Assembly: GCA_017555585.1 (NCBI GenBank)
Contig: JAFZGA010000002.1
Span: 1-64,000 of the forward strand
Reading direction: 5' to 3'
Source of the DNA: Bacteroidaceae bacterium
GTDB lineage: Bacteria > Bacteroidota > Bacteroidia > Bacteroidales > Bacteroidaceae
DNA: 64,000 nt
Shown here: positions 26,066 to 36,101 of the stretch, one piece after another
Layout of the letters: every line of letters starts with the position of its first letter
Numbering within the stretch: the stretch's first letter is position 1
The notes under the pieces: generated by a model
The model's database searches: none
Seen by the model: only the letters and a program-made list of their open reading frames with translations
Told to the model about the DNA's origin: nothing
Translations under genes and position numbers: made by a program

Positions 26066-26310
26066 AATTCTACACAAGCTGTTACCCTATTTCCGTTGAC
26101 TTCTACAAAGCCTGACGATATTTCCAACGTTTGTTCACCGTTACTGTCATTCCAGGCAAGTTTACCTTTTTGTAGTACAGAAATTATTGGAGCATGGTTA
26201 TGAAGTATTACAAACGGAGCTTTGGCACCTGGCATGATTGCACGGTGCACATTCCCTTCAAAAACCCTCTTTTCGGGAGTCAATATCTCCAATTTAAACA
26301 CTTCTTGCAT
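26062..26310 (-). CDS. atpC: ATP synthase subunit epsilon, short form
   Basis: At 82 aa this is only the N-terminal beta-sandwich domain (FKLEILTPEKRVFEGNV, PGAKAPFVILHNHAPII, SGFVEVNGNRVTACVE). The C-terminal helical hairpin that inhibits ATP hydrolysis in many bacteria is absent, so inhibition by that route is not expected. Short epsilon subunits are usual in Bacteroidetes. It is 6 bases downstream of atpD. Confidence 0.93.
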   Translation of the reverse strand: MQEVFKLEILTPEKRVFEGNVHRAIMPGAKAPFVILHNHAPIISVLQKGKLAWNDSNGEQTLEISSGFVEVNGNRVTACVEL

Positions 26311-26316
26311 ATCCGA

Positions 26317-27840
<1,524 letters not shown>

Positions 27841-27913
27841 TTAAAGCAGTTTCAAATTGTATTGCATGACAATACCACTGTCATACAAAACAAAAAACAT
27901 GCATGACATTTCG

Positions 27914-27943
27914 CAAAGATAGTATAATTTACGAGAAATCCAA
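27914..27943 (-). promoter_or_regulatory. Promoter of the ATP synthase operon
   Basis: The minus strand has TTG (27943-27941), 19 bases, then TATCTTTG (27921-27914), an exact TAnnTTTG box. Transcription would start near 27908, leaving a leader of about 70 bases before atpD. Confidence 0.75.
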
Positions 27944-27962
27944 GCCTTACAACAATTCAAAA

Positions 27963-28036
27963 GGCCCGGTTTTAAACTTTTATAAGCTTTTGGGCCCGGT
28001 TTTAAACTTTTATAAGCTTTTGGGCCCGGTTTTAAA
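27963..28036. repeat. Tandem 30-bp repeat, about 2.5 copies
   Basis: Units beginning ggcccggttttaaac start at 27963, 27993 and 28023. The first two are identical and the third stops after 14 bases. Each unit contains an AAGCTT-centred near-palindrome, and the GGGCCC junctions are self-complementary. The array lies between the S24 repressor stop and the atp promoter and may help end repressor transcription. There are no spacers, so this is not a CRISPR array. Confidence 0.85.
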
Positions 28037-28042
28037 CAGATT

Positions 28043-28675
28043 TTAGAAATATTGTATTCTTGAAACTACGCGGAACATGGCACAGATATCAGCTCTGTTT
28101 ACCGGAAAAGATGGATAGTTCGGCGATACGCACCATAGGAGTTCAGGATTGTTCTCATCGATATAACAGTGCTTGATCATTCGACTCTCGTTTGTAACAA
28201 TCATATATATTGCCTCAGGAGATATCCGGTCACCTGGATTCACTCTTACAACACCGACAATATCACCCGAAAAAACTTCCGGTTCCATAGAAGTACCCGT
28301 CACAGGAAAATAAAAATGGGCATTATGCGAAGGCAATGAAATAAATCCATTGGCTCTTTCCGTTGAGGGATCAAAACAATCCCTTAATCCTGCACTTACC
28401 GGCAAATCACTAAAGAAAGGCGCAGCACAGCACTCCTGTACAATATTGTTTTCACGCAACATTGCACCTTCACCCATAATGAGCCATAATGGAGAAATTT
28501 CAGGAAAATTGTCAAGAATGGAATACATCAAATCCATAGCAATCTTTCCATCTTCATTGACTTGGCGGTTCAATGTACGTTGAGGGATTCCGAACAACTT
28601 GCTTGCTCTATTGACATTTAAGCCTTTAGCCTTAAGCAAGGCTATCACCCTCTCTTTAATGTTATCTTTTTTCAT
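28043..28675 (-). CDS. Phage-type repressor with HTH and S24 (LexA-like) domain
   Basis: A 210-aa protein. The N-terminal helix-turn-helix lies at about residues 5-55 (GLNVNRASKLFGIPQRTLNR). The C-terminal S24 peptidase domain has the nucleophile in TGTSMEP (Ser129) and the partner Lys in RMIKHC (Lys168), 39 residues apart as in LexA and CI. A PVSAG site near residue 100 could be the self-cleavage point. Such repressors keep phage genes silent and cleave themselves when RecA is activated. It is divergent from the 28910 gene, with an operator-like palindrome between them. ATG 28675 chosen. Confidence 0.87.
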   Translation of the reverse strand: MKKDNIKERVIALLKAKGLNVNRASKLFGIPQRTLNRQVNEDGKIAMDLMYSILDNFPEISPLWLIMGEGAMLRENNIVQECCAAPFFSDLPVSAGLRDCFDPSTERANGFISLPSHNAHFYFPVTGTSMEPEVFSGDIVGVVRVNPGDRISPEAIYMIVTNESRMIKHCYIDENNPELLWCVSPNYPSFPVNRADICAMFRVVSRIQYF

Positions 28676-28702
28676 ATACAATTCATTGTTTTCAGTTGTT
28701 AA

Positions 28703-28736
28703 TTAGACAAAATCTAAAATAGCATATTTTGACTAA
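28703..28736. promoter_or_regulatory. Candidate operator of the S24 repressor
   Basis: TTAGACAAAAT (28703-28713) and ATTTTGACTAA (28726-28736) are inverted repeats with one mismatched pair. They lie between the repressor start and the next gene, where a self-regulating repressor would bind. Confidence 0.5.
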
Positions 28737-28765
28737 AACAACATCTCGATTATGAATTTTACAAC

Positions 28766-28789
28766 TATATTTGTAGCCACATATGGCTA
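28766..28789 (+). promoter_or_regulatory. Candidate -7 box and small palindrome before gene 28910
   Basis: TATATTTG (28766-28773) matches TAnnTTTG. It is followed at once by TAGCCA-cata-TGGCTA (28774-28789), a possible second operator. No clear -33 box is seen. About 120 bases of AT-rich leader follow. Confidence 0.45.
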
Positions 28790-28909
28790 TATAATGCAAA
28801 AAACATACTTTATTTGTTCAAAAATGCACAAAAAAGCAGAATCTGAACGCATTATAGACAAATATAGTACAATTCGAAAAAACACAAAAATTTTTTAATT
28901 TTATTTACT

Positions 28910-29281
28910 ATGAAAAGTAAGGTAATAGACAGTTGCAGGTATGTTTACGAAATGACTGTAGAAAAAATCATGGAATTTGTTGAATTTATAAAATTCGAAG
29001 TGGGACGAAGCAGTGAATACCAAAGCAACTTGGTGGAAATTTACAAAATCAAACACAATCATCTGGAAAAAGATTTTGTACAGACATTTTTGAAAGCAAG
29101 ACAAAAGAATGTTGTACCCGACAGATACAGAATAGAAATAATTGCAGACTATACACCTGGCGAAGAGAATATTATTGGCGAAGTCTTATTGATGAGAAAG
29201 AACAAATTGATTGAAAAGGCACAGCTTATCACAAAGAGCGATGTACCTGAAAGCGAAAAACTTATTTATTGGGAATTTTGA
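28910..29281 (+). CDS. Unrecognised protein beside the phage repressor, 123 aa
   Basis: No known family. It is charged and mixed alpha/beta with no export signal or DNA-binding motif that I can identify. The first half is helical (MEFVEFIKFEVGRSSEYQSN); the second has a strand pattern (YRIEIIADYTPGEENIIGEV). It is the first gene transcribed divergently from the S24 repressor, the place where an early or antirepressor-type gene is often found. The AT content matches the phage-like module. Confidence 0.6.
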   Translation: MKSKVIDSCRYVYEMTVEKIMEFVEFIKFEVGRSSEYQSNLVEIYKIKHNHLEKDFVQTFLKARQKNVVPDRYRIEIIADYTPGEENIIGEVLLMRKNKLIEKAQLITKSDVPESEKLIYWEF

Positions 29282-29322
29282 ATCCATATCTACAAATAAT
29301 AGAAACCAAATCAAATATAAAT

Positions 29323-29511
29323 ATGAATGCCAAGATACTCATATCATTACAGCTCACAAGCTTTATTATCATGTTAGGAACTGTGGAACAACTATTCAGC
29401 AACACAGTTTCTACAATATTTTTTCTCACTTCACTCCTGCTCTTTGCCAAATGCAGCGTGTATATAAGCAAGAATGAAAAATGGCTAAGGAACGATTGCC
29501 ATAACAAATAA
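29323..29511 (+). CDS. Small membrane protein, 62 aa
   Basis: Two hydrophobic helices (about residues 4-22, ILISLQLTSFIIMLGTVEQ, and 29-46) are followed by a charged tail (SKNEKWLRNDCHNK). ATG 29323 is preferred because the frame above it overlaps the 123-aa gene. Small two-helix proteins in phage regions can be holins or superinfection-exclusion proteins, but a better holin candidate exists at 32797, so the role is open. It ends inside the bidirectional terminator 29508-29541. Confidence 0.5.
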   Translation: MNAKILISLQLTSFIIMLGTVEQLFSNTVSTIFFLTSLLLFAKCSVYISKNEKWLRNDCHNK

Positions 29512-29541
29512 AATCAGTCCGTGATCACGGACTGATTTTAT
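29508..29541. terminator. Bidirectional terminator, perfect 34-bp palindrome
   Basis: The arms ATAAAATCAGTCCGTGA and TCACGGACTGATTTTAT are exact complements. It separates the plus-strand 62-aa gene from the convergent minus-strand tail gene, with A/T tails serving both directions. Confidence 0.88.
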
Positions 29542-29565
29542 AATGAAAGGGTGTCAAAACGTCTT

Positions 29566-32436
29566 TTATCTCAATCTATTGTTCCATGTAGGAGCAATAT
29601 CCAGTTCAAGGGCAGTTATCAAACTTTTAGAATCCACATTACCTGTCAATGCAAAAATATAATATCTGTAGGAACAGGTCGGGAAATAGGGAAAAACAAC
29701 ATCTTGCGTGTCACTTTTCCTTTCACAGCATGACACAAGTTTGAAATGAACACCATCGTTACTGCAAAGCAGAAAGCAGGAAACAAACGGTGTCGATGCA
29801 GCAAGAGTTGCCGGTTTCGAAACATAAGCATGTAACATCAGTTGCATTATGCGTTTGGGTAACTTTGTACCGAACAGATGAGGACGCGTGACAAGCATTA
29901 CACTATTTTTCCCAGTAAGGCTGTTACCCGGGATATTGACACATGTTTTATTGCCGTTATGACGGAACATTGCAAATGCACTACCCGACTTGACAAATCC
30001 TGTAAAGGAACTACCGAGCTTGCTCCAGACATTGCTCTGCAAGGAATATATCAAGCTGTAATTATAGTTGTCGTTACAGAAGACAATCTCATCCATTTCA
30101 GGAAAACGTGCCACTTTTGAATTACTCATGAAATCAACAAAATTGGCAGTATCCACAATGTTGTTGAATCCATACAATGAAGCGATTCTGCTGATAATTC
30201 CGGAGCCTCCAATGGTTTCCAGTTCCTTTGAATCGTTATCCATTGCTGTTGACAGCTTCAGGCAGCGGTTTCCGCTAATCAGCATGACACCTTGTGATCC
30301 CCAAAAGAGTACGCCGGAATCTATACCGCAGACTGATTCATGGTTCAGGCATACTTCATGCGAAACAGGATACATATTACTGTAGGCCGTTGTACCGGAA
30401 GAATCTACAGACATGACCCCGATACCGTTCTCCGAAAAGATATACAGAGGATGTTCTCCGAACTGACCTTCGGACATAGTACTCCTGTTGGTGGATAACG
30501 CCAGGATTTTACCCTGAGACAGCGGGTACGTACATTTTGCCGGGAATATAAAGGGATTTTCGACCATTGAAACCTTAAGTATATTCTCACGTTGCTCAAA
30601 GACATTCGATTCACGATAGTTGTTGGATCCGCCAACAACAGTCCATGTCTCATCGAATGGTATTGTATCGATGTCCATGAATGTCGATTCGTCGATGCTG
30701 AGTGTTATGGTAAAGAGAAGTTTGTCACCGTTGGCAACATCACGCGGTATTTGAAATATTCTCAACGAACTGTATTCTTCGGGTGGAAATGATGAACCTT
30801 TATATGTCCAACCACCTTTTTCGGCTGAATATATCACTTCGTGTGTACCGGTTTCGTTGTTGAACAACTCCAGCACATCTGTTTTGGATATCCCACTTAC
30901 CTCCCTACCGCTTGCAAATACAGACTTTACTGTTGCATCATATCCCATGTAGCATTTGTGTAGATACTGTGACTGATTCAGGAACTTATGAGGAGTCAAC
31001 GGCAGGCATTTCATGAATGTTTCCGTGTCATATAGAATAAAAATTCTCATTTCGAAAGCCCGTGAGTCGGGATATACCAACAAAGGCGGTAATTGAAAAG
31101 TGTCATTCTTATATCCAACCTTTACATTATAGAAACTTTTGACAACCTCTGAAATCCCATTCTGGGTCTTTATCCTTGTCATTACGGAAATTTTATCAGC
31201 TACAGCAACGCCTCCACAAACCGGCAACAATGAAGAGCGGCCATATCCTTTAAAGAAATACTCGCGCAACGAGGCTATATGCAATCTGTTGTTGAACATA
31301 TAGCTGCAATCAGGAACAACTGATGAACATGATACAGCCTGTTCAGAACTGTTTAATGCCTCTTGCAGTACAACATTCGCAGGAGAAACGTCATCGACAG
31401 CACTCAATAGATTTCCATTGATATCAAATTCAGCAATCTTGTAGAACAATGAAGCATCGTTTATTTCATTCCAGAGTTCATCAAGTTCCTTATTGATATA
31501 AACTTCATACTTTTCTGTTGTACGCTGTTTTGTTGCTGTATCGAGCAAAGTGGTGGTGGCTGTACCTATTTTCTTTCCCATTATTGAACCGGTAGTGAAA
31601 ACATCTATACCGACAACAATACCCTCCCAATTCACAAGATCGAGATTGGAAAACTCAAACATAGGTTTGAAAGCAAGCACCTTAGCCTTATAACAACTTT
31701 CGCTGCCTGTTCCGTTTACGGGAGAAGCCTGCAAATTGCGGGCATCTCGCGATAGTCCATCAATATTGTTCTCATCACTTGCACATATGATATGAGATGT
31801 GTATATATATGAGCCGTCATACAAACGTAAAGCAAACCTGAAAAGTGCCCGATCGACATAATATCCACTCTTGTTTGCCATAGATATACATTCATCGAAA
31901 TACCCTCTTGAGTTATATTCCCAAGTCGAAGAAATGTCTGTATCGATATTACTTCTGGTAAATGCCGTTTCCGTAGTCACCACATGTACTTTTGATGACA
32001 ACGAAACAGTCAATTCAGGTATTGGTGGGTATTCCCCCAGCCAACGGTATGTACCATTGCCATAGATTATATACTGCATTCCGTTTTCGGTCATGAAAAC
32101 AACAATATAACCTGCAAACTCTATTGATTTCACATTTTCGATAGATGTAAAATTCAATTTGTATCCATAATTGTCAACCAAAGGACTCCATTCTGAATCA
32201 TAAAAATCAACACCAAAGGGTGAAACGCTCTTTACACATATATAGCACGAAGCCATCTCATGCCAATATATCCGGGAATATTTTGATGACAAGACTGCAA
32301 TTTCAACCGGTTCTGGAATAGGTCTTAAGGAACCGTTCACCATTCTGAGATTCACCAATTCCAGACACTCGCCATCGTTGACAAGAATGTTGTCATTGCT
32401 TCTCACCATACCTTTAAACGAAAAATTCTTATGCAT
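29566..32436 (-). CDS. Phage tail protein, propeller-like, 956 aa
   Basis: The largest protein of the phage module. It is strand-rich throughout, with repeated short motifs typical of beta-propellers (YIIYGNGTYRWLGEYP, GVMLISGNRCLKL, YNYSLIYSLQSNVWSKLG). This resembles the tail hub/nozzle proteins of short-tailed phages (P22 gp10-like, crAss-like ring proteins). Size and position at the end of the capsid operon also fit. The match is by pattern only. It has no signal peptide. It lies 3 bases after the spanin gene and ends at the bidirectional terminator. Confidence 0.6.
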   Translation of the reverse strand: MHKNFSFKGMVRSNDNILVNDGECLELVNLRMVNGSLRPIPEPVEIAVLSSKYSRIYWHEMASCYICVKSVSPFGVDFYDSEWSPLVDNYGYKLNFTSIENVKSIEFAGYIVVFMTENGMQYIIYGNGTYRWLGEYPPIPELTVSLSSKVHVVTTETAFTRSNIDTDISSTWEYNSRGYFDECISMANKSGYYVDRALFRFALRLYDGSYIYTSHIICASDENNIDGLSRDARNLQASPVNGTGSESCYKAKVLAFKPMFEFSNLDLVNWEGIVVGIDVFTTGSIMGKKIGTATTTLLDTATKQRTTEKYEVYINKELDELWNEINDASLFYKIAEFDINGNLLSAVDDVSPANVVLQEALNSSEQAVSCSSVVPDCSYMFNNRLHIASLREYFFKGYGRSSLLPVCGGVAVADKISVMTRIKTQNGISEVVKSFYNVKVGYKNDTFQLPPLLVYPDSRAFEMRIFILYDTETFMKCLPLTPHKFLNQSQYLHKCYMGYDATVKSVFASGREVSGISKTDVLELFNNETGTHEVIYSAEKGGWTYKGSSFPPEEYSSLRIFQIPRDVANGDKLLFTITLSIDESTFMDIDTIPFDETWTVVGGSNNYRESNVFEQRENILKVSMVENPFIFPAKCTYPLSQGKILALSTNRSTMSEGQFGEHPLYIFSENGIGVMSVDSSGTTAYSNMYPVSHEVCLNHESVCGIDSGVLFWGSQGVMLISGNRCLKLSTAMDNDSKELETIGGSGIISRIASLYGFNNIVDTANFVDFMSNSKVARFPEMDEIVFCNDNYNYSLIYSLQSNVWSKLGSSFTGFVKSGSAFAMFRHNGNKTCVNIPGNSLTGKNSVMLVTRPHLFGTKLPKRIMQLMLHAYVSKPATLAASTPFVSCFLLCSNDGVHFKLVSCCERKSDTQDVVFPYFPTCSYRYYIFALTGNVDSKSLITALELDIAPTWNNRLR

Positions 32437-32438
32437 AG

Positions 32439-32825
32439 CTATTTAAATTTCATTATTAAATTACGTAACAGATCAAGAACCCCGATCTTCCAAAGAACTG
32501 CAATTACGGGTACAAGTAACCACCATAACACTCGGCTTCCCTCCTTCTCCTTGACAGTAATCATGCGCTCCGTATATACAGTATCGCATCTTATTACAGT
32601 ATCAACCCGGAGACGTTCTCTATAAAGTGTACGATACTTTGTAAAGAACACGGTATCGCAGGTTTCGCGAATGATAATGCTGTCCCTCAAAGCCACGCTA
32701 TCGACAAGCATGCGCTCAATAAGCGTGCTTGTCGATATGCGGTCTGTTGTAGCCGTTTCCTGCACCTTACAACCTATCAATATAAGCAGCAATACGCTAA
32801 CAGCAATTTTCATCATGTTTCTCAT
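32439..32825 (-). CDS. Putative unimolecular spanin (lysis lipoprotein), 128 aa
   Basis: The N-terminus is a lipoprotein signal with lipobox LIGC (Cys near residue 19). The middle is charged and likely periplasmic coiled coil (IERMLVDSVALRDSIIIRE). Near the C-terminus a hydrophobic stretch (SRVLWWLLVPVIAVLWKIGV) forms a membrane helix. A protein anchored in the outer membrane at one end and the inner membrane at the other is the plan of a u-spanin such as T1 gp11. It overlaps the holin gene by 29 bases. ATG 32825 chosen; 32816 and 32813 are alternatives. Confidence 0.65.
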   Translation of the reverse strand: MRNMMKIAVSVLLLILIGCKVQETATTDRISTSTLIERMLVDSVALRDSIIIRETCDTVFFTKYRTLYRERLRVDTVIRCDTVYTERMITVKEKEGSRVLWWLLVPVIAVLWKIGVLDLLRNLIMKFK

Positions 32826-33264
32826 AGTCAAAATAATCTTTCAGGCAAGTGTACCGTTCAAGAACACGAAGACTCATTATATAATAGAGAAAATCAAGAA
32901 TACGATAAAGGGTGCTGTGTTCATTCGTAATCAGCCTTGCATTTCTCAATATATTTGTTCCATAGAAATATATGGCAACATATATCATGAACGATACACA
33001 ATGTACAGCAGCGACATCTTCACCCTTCAAACGACCCAACATATATATCGAAGCTACCATGACGAAATATATCGTAGCATCCCTAAAAAAGCGGAATGCT
33101 TTTCTGAAACTCCACTCTTTACGGTTGCCTACATCCGCAAGCAATCCCACAAAGAAGTTTACGCTGAAAAGCAGCACAAGACCGAAAATATCATTCCGTA
33201 TAGGGAAAAGCAATCCTGCAATGTTTGCAAGCAGAGATGTAATGACTAATTTTATGCTATCCAT
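32797..33264 (-). CDS. Putative phage holin, 155 aa
   Basis: Three or four hydrophobic helices are seen (about residues 6-40, DIFGLVLLFSVNFFVGLLAD and before, 62-80, 90-108), with a charged, mostly soluble C-terminus. This resembles holin-4/toxin-secretion holins of Bacteroidales prophages. Holins form inner-membrane holes that start lysis. The gene overlaps the spanin-like gene, giving a lysis pair, but no endolysin is visible nearby. Confidence 0.6.
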   Translation of the reverse strand: MDSIKLVITSLLANIAGLLFPIRNDIFGLVLLFSVNFFVGLLADVGNRKEWSFRKAFRFFRDATIYFVMVASIYMLGRLKGEDVAAVHCVSFMIYVAIYFYGTNILRNARLITNEHSTLYRILDFLYYIMSLRVLERYTCLKDYFDYEKHDENCC

Positions 33265-33285
33265 AGTATTACATTTTAAAAACCT

Positions 33286-33924
33286 TTAATGTACATTACC
33301 TCCACACAACGCCATTGCAAACGACATGAATGATTTTGCGGCCTCATAACGCTCAAACACATTGTAAAGCAAGGCTGCACAAACATATGACACAGCATCG
33401 GCCATGCTCTCCTCACACATATCAAGTCCTTCCGTTGCATTGAAGCTGGCTTCGTATACAAAATGAGACAACGTATCAGAGTTGCATGACGGAAACAAAT
33501 TCAATGCCTTTGTTCCGTTCTCAGTGACATCTTCGACACATACCGGCATTGATGATATTGATGACAAATTATTGTTCAACCTGTACAATACAGTCTGCGA
33601 AGATGGAGAAGAGACTTTGGTACATGCGACTTTCCAAGAATCAAGTTTTACAGAAACCAGTCCGACAAAATCTGAAGGCAGGACAAGACTCTTGAAACCG
33701 TCTGAAGAGAGAATGAGACTTGCATTCTTGCCTGCCAAAGATTTGGCGTTAACATATCTGCCATTGCTGTTTTTCTGAACGATAGCTACAGCTTGCGGCA
33801 TAAGTTCCTGGATTGTATCATCAATGGAACGTGTATCATCAGTAATCAATGTAACTCCCGAGTCATCCTCTGTTTCATTGATAAGGTAACGAACCTTTTT
33901 TATCAATTCTGTTATAGAAATCAT
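33286..33924 (-). CDS. Putative head-tail connector, 212 aa
   Basis: The protein starts ISITELIKKVRYLINE and has a helical start, a strand-rich middle and a helical end (MADAVSYVCAALLYNVFERYE). This fits head-tail adaptor proteins of short-tailed phages by size, composition and place after the capsid gene, but I cannot name a specific family with certainty. ATG 33924 overlaps the preceding stop by 4 bases (ATGA); the upstream TTG is less likely. Confidence 0.5.
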   Translation of the reverse strand: MISITELIKKVRYLINETEDDSGVTLITDDTRSIDDTIQELMPQAVAIVQKNSNGRYVNAKSLAGKNASLILSSDGFKSLVLPSDFVGLVSVKLDSWKVACTKVSSPSSQTVLYRLNNNLSSISSMPVCVEDVTENGTKALNLFPSCNSDTLSHFVYEASFNATEGLDMCEESMADAVSYVCAALLYNVFERYEAAKSFMSFAMALCGGNVH

Positions 33925-34358
33925 AGCCAATCGGGAAATGTGACACCGTTCGCTTGTGCCACAGCTTTTATTGCATTCTTAGTCTGTAGCTGTGCCAAGG
34001 TACAATTATAAGGAGATGCCATAAGTACAGAACGCGCCTGCTGCATGTTTGTAACTTCGGGAAAAGCCTTAGTATTGTCACATACAATTCCGCAATCCTT
34101 TGCAACAGCAGCTTCATTGTCACCAGCCTCTTCTATAATCTCCACCTTACCGCGTTTTATCTCACCGCTACGGAAGATTTCGCTATTTTCTATAGCTTTT
34201 TGGAAAAGGGCATTTTCAGTAACATAATGTGCCGGAGAAACACCTGTTGAATTTATTGAACCTCCGGCAAATTCTATACGTACCAAGGCCTTGCCGATAC
34301 GGAAGTAACAGTTACGCTCTATCTGTCCATGAATTTCGTATGTAATTCTCTTTTTCAT
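33921..34358 (-). CDS. Unrecognised capsid-operon protein, 145 aa
   Basis: Not a family I can name. The first 50 residues are strand-rich (YFRIGKALVRIEFAGG), and the last 40 form a helix-turn-helix-like module (NCTLAQLQTKNAIKAVAQAN, then GVTFPDWL) that resembles small Rho-N/SAP-like tails seen in phage head proteins. It stands between the major capsid gene and the connector, so a head completion or decoration role is plausible. It lies behind the hairpin at 34390-34416. Confidence 0.55.
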   Translation of the reverse strand: MKKRITYEIHGQIERNCYFRIGKALVRIEFAGGSINSTGVSPAHYVTENALFQKAIENSEIFRSGEIKRGKVEIIEEAGDNEAAVAKDCGIVCDNTKAFPEVTNMQQARSVLMASPYNCTLAQLQTKNAIKAVAQANGVTFPDWL

Positions 34359-34389
34359 TGATGGTTTAATTTAGATATTCTATAAAAGA

Positions 34390-34416
34390 TACCCGTCCCG
34401 TGAAACGGTCCGGGTA
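34390..34416 (-). terminator. Hairpin after the major capsid gene
   Basis: TACCCG pairs with CGGGTA and CCGT with ACGG across two mismatches, with a GAA loop. It lies in the 77-base gap between the capsid gene and the next gene in the same operon. It could act as a leaky terminator or RNA stabiliser that raises capsid output. Confidence 0.5.
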
Positions 34417-34435
34417 CCGTTCTATAACTCATTGG

Positions 34436-36055
34436 TTACACAAGAATCTCGCCAGTGTATTCAACCCATGTATTACCGTTGTATGTAACAACGCTACCTG
34501 CACCGAACCACTTCTTTGATACACCATTTACATTATGGTTGACATCTGCGGTCAATATCACTACATCGTTGATATTTGGCGAATCGGGCAATGTGGCAGA
34601 GCTGATTACACGCGATGCGCCAGGAATATCACTTTCGGCAGCTGCACCGTTAACCCAAATGTGCGAATAGCCCTTCAGACACAAGCAGTCGATAGTCATG
34701 ACAACTTCGCGCTTAGCCTCCTCGCCATCAACATTTTCAGTCTTGGCGTCCTCGTTCTTCATATAATATCGAACAAGGCCATTCTCGTCAATAAGGCCAC
34801 CACAATGGGCATATCCGAGTGCATCAAGTGTTGGATCATGAATAAGGTCTATATCACCAAACACTGTATGTATCTTAGTACATTCAATACCAAAGACCTT
34901 ATCACCGGTAACACTGATATTCTTATGAAGTGTCAAGTCAATCTTCTGAATATCATTCAGCAACTGCTTACCCAACAGCCATATAGCCTTTTTAGTACAG
35001 TTGAAACCTGTAAACTTGACCATTGAGAGGTTTATCAGGTCGGCAAAAGTTATATTAGATGATAAATCGTATTGACGTTTGAACTGCCAACGGATACCCT
35101 TAGAGAAGTAATCCCACTGGTAACCCATAGCATTATCCATAGCCTGTACCTTGAACTTTCCTGGCTGGCCTACCCATGCTGTACGGCAACTCTCAAGACG
35201 GAACTGACGCAATACAGCCTCAGCAATCTGAGCTTCGCTGAACTGGATACGTTTCTTCTGAGCCGCAAAATAATCACTGACTATACTGTTACATAACTGC
35301 TTCTGCAGATACATGCGTTCAGGAACAGGCACGATAGTCGAAGGTGCAATGAATTTCTGGGTTTCGTAGGCTGCCGAAGAGAGCAATATAATCTCGGTAC
35401 CGATAGGAATAGTCGGCACATAGCAATAATCATCGGTCGCATTCACTTTAGGACCATTCACAGCCATTGCGATAGGAGCTTCTGTAGTACTGTTCTTGCC
35501 CACGAAGAAAAGCATAAGGTCAACGCCAGGCAATTCGATCTGTCCCGTCGGATCGTAACCGTTAACACCCTTACAGATTGCAGTATAATACTCCTGGAAA
35601 ATTTTTCTTTCACCTGTTGTCGAGAATGGAATTTCTGCACGCGTAGCCTTGATTCCTGTGTAAGTCTCATTTGTATATGCCTTCGAACGTTTATCATCGA
35701 TAAGATAATGGTCTACCTCAAAAGAATTGACACGTACCTGTCGGCGTATCTTGCGCTTGATGGTATCGATTACACTCTCATCGCTGGCTATACCGATGAT
35801 CTGATCATCGACATCTGCATCTATAAGATTTGTACCGAGTTCACTTGCATTTGACACAGTAGTAGCCTCTCCGTTACCTTGTGTAGGAAGGCCGCCGATT
35901 CCATTCGATGGATTTGGAGTACCCAACGGCACAACACTCACACCGGCCATAAATGTTCCAAACAGAGCTTCACCAAAAAGGTAGCACAGAATTGCCACCA
36001 AAGCCACAATTACATACAAAGGATTTTCCTTCAAAAACAAAATGATTTTTTTCAT
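34436..36055 (-). CDS. Phage major capsid protein, 539 aa
   Basis: I call this the major capsid protein from size, place next to the scaffold-like gene, and content. A long N-terminal arm ends at about residue 120 (IIGIASDESVIDTIKRKIRR), then comes a mixed core with elements typical of HK97-fold proteins (GIKATRAEIPFSTTGERKIF). The first 38 residues contain a hydrophobic helix (NPLYVIVALVAILCYLFGEA), unusual for a capsid protein and possibly removed during maturation. A Pro/Gly/Thr-rich tail (SSATLPDSPNINDVVI) may be a surface domain. The family cannot be named without a profile search. Confidence 0.62.
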   Translation of the reverse strand: MKKIILFLKENPLYVIVALVAILCYLFGEALFGTFMAGVSVVPLGTPNPSNGIGGLPTQGNGEATTVSNASELGTNLIDADVDDQIIGIASDESVIDTIKRKIRRQVRVNSFEVDHYLIDDKRSKAYTNETYTGIKATRAEIPFSTTGERKIFQEYYTAICKGVNGYDPTGQIELPGVDLMLFFVGKNSTTEAPIAMAVNGPKVNATDDYCYVPTIPIGTEIILLSSAAYETQKFIAPSTIVPVPERMYLQKQLCNSIVSDYFAAQKKRIQFSEAQIAEAVLRQFRLESCRTAWVGQPGKFKVQAMDNAMGYQWDYFSKGIRWQFKRQYDLSSNITFADLINLSMVKFTGFNCTKKAIWLLGKQLLNDIQKIDLTLHKNISVTGDKVFGIECTKIHTVFGDIDLIHDPTLDALGYAHCGGLIDENGLVRYYMKNEDAKTENVDGEEAKREVVMTIDCLCLKGYSHIWVNGAAAESDIPGASRVISSATLPDSPNINDVVILTADVNHNVNGVSKKWFGAGSVVTYNGNTWVEYTGEILV

Positions 36056-36101
36056 AATTTAATTTATTGGTTAATGATTAGGTTAATAAAGCCAATTCTA
36101 C

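Noticed and set aside
27963..28036. CRISPR array
   Set aside because: The 30-bp units follow one another directly with no spacers.
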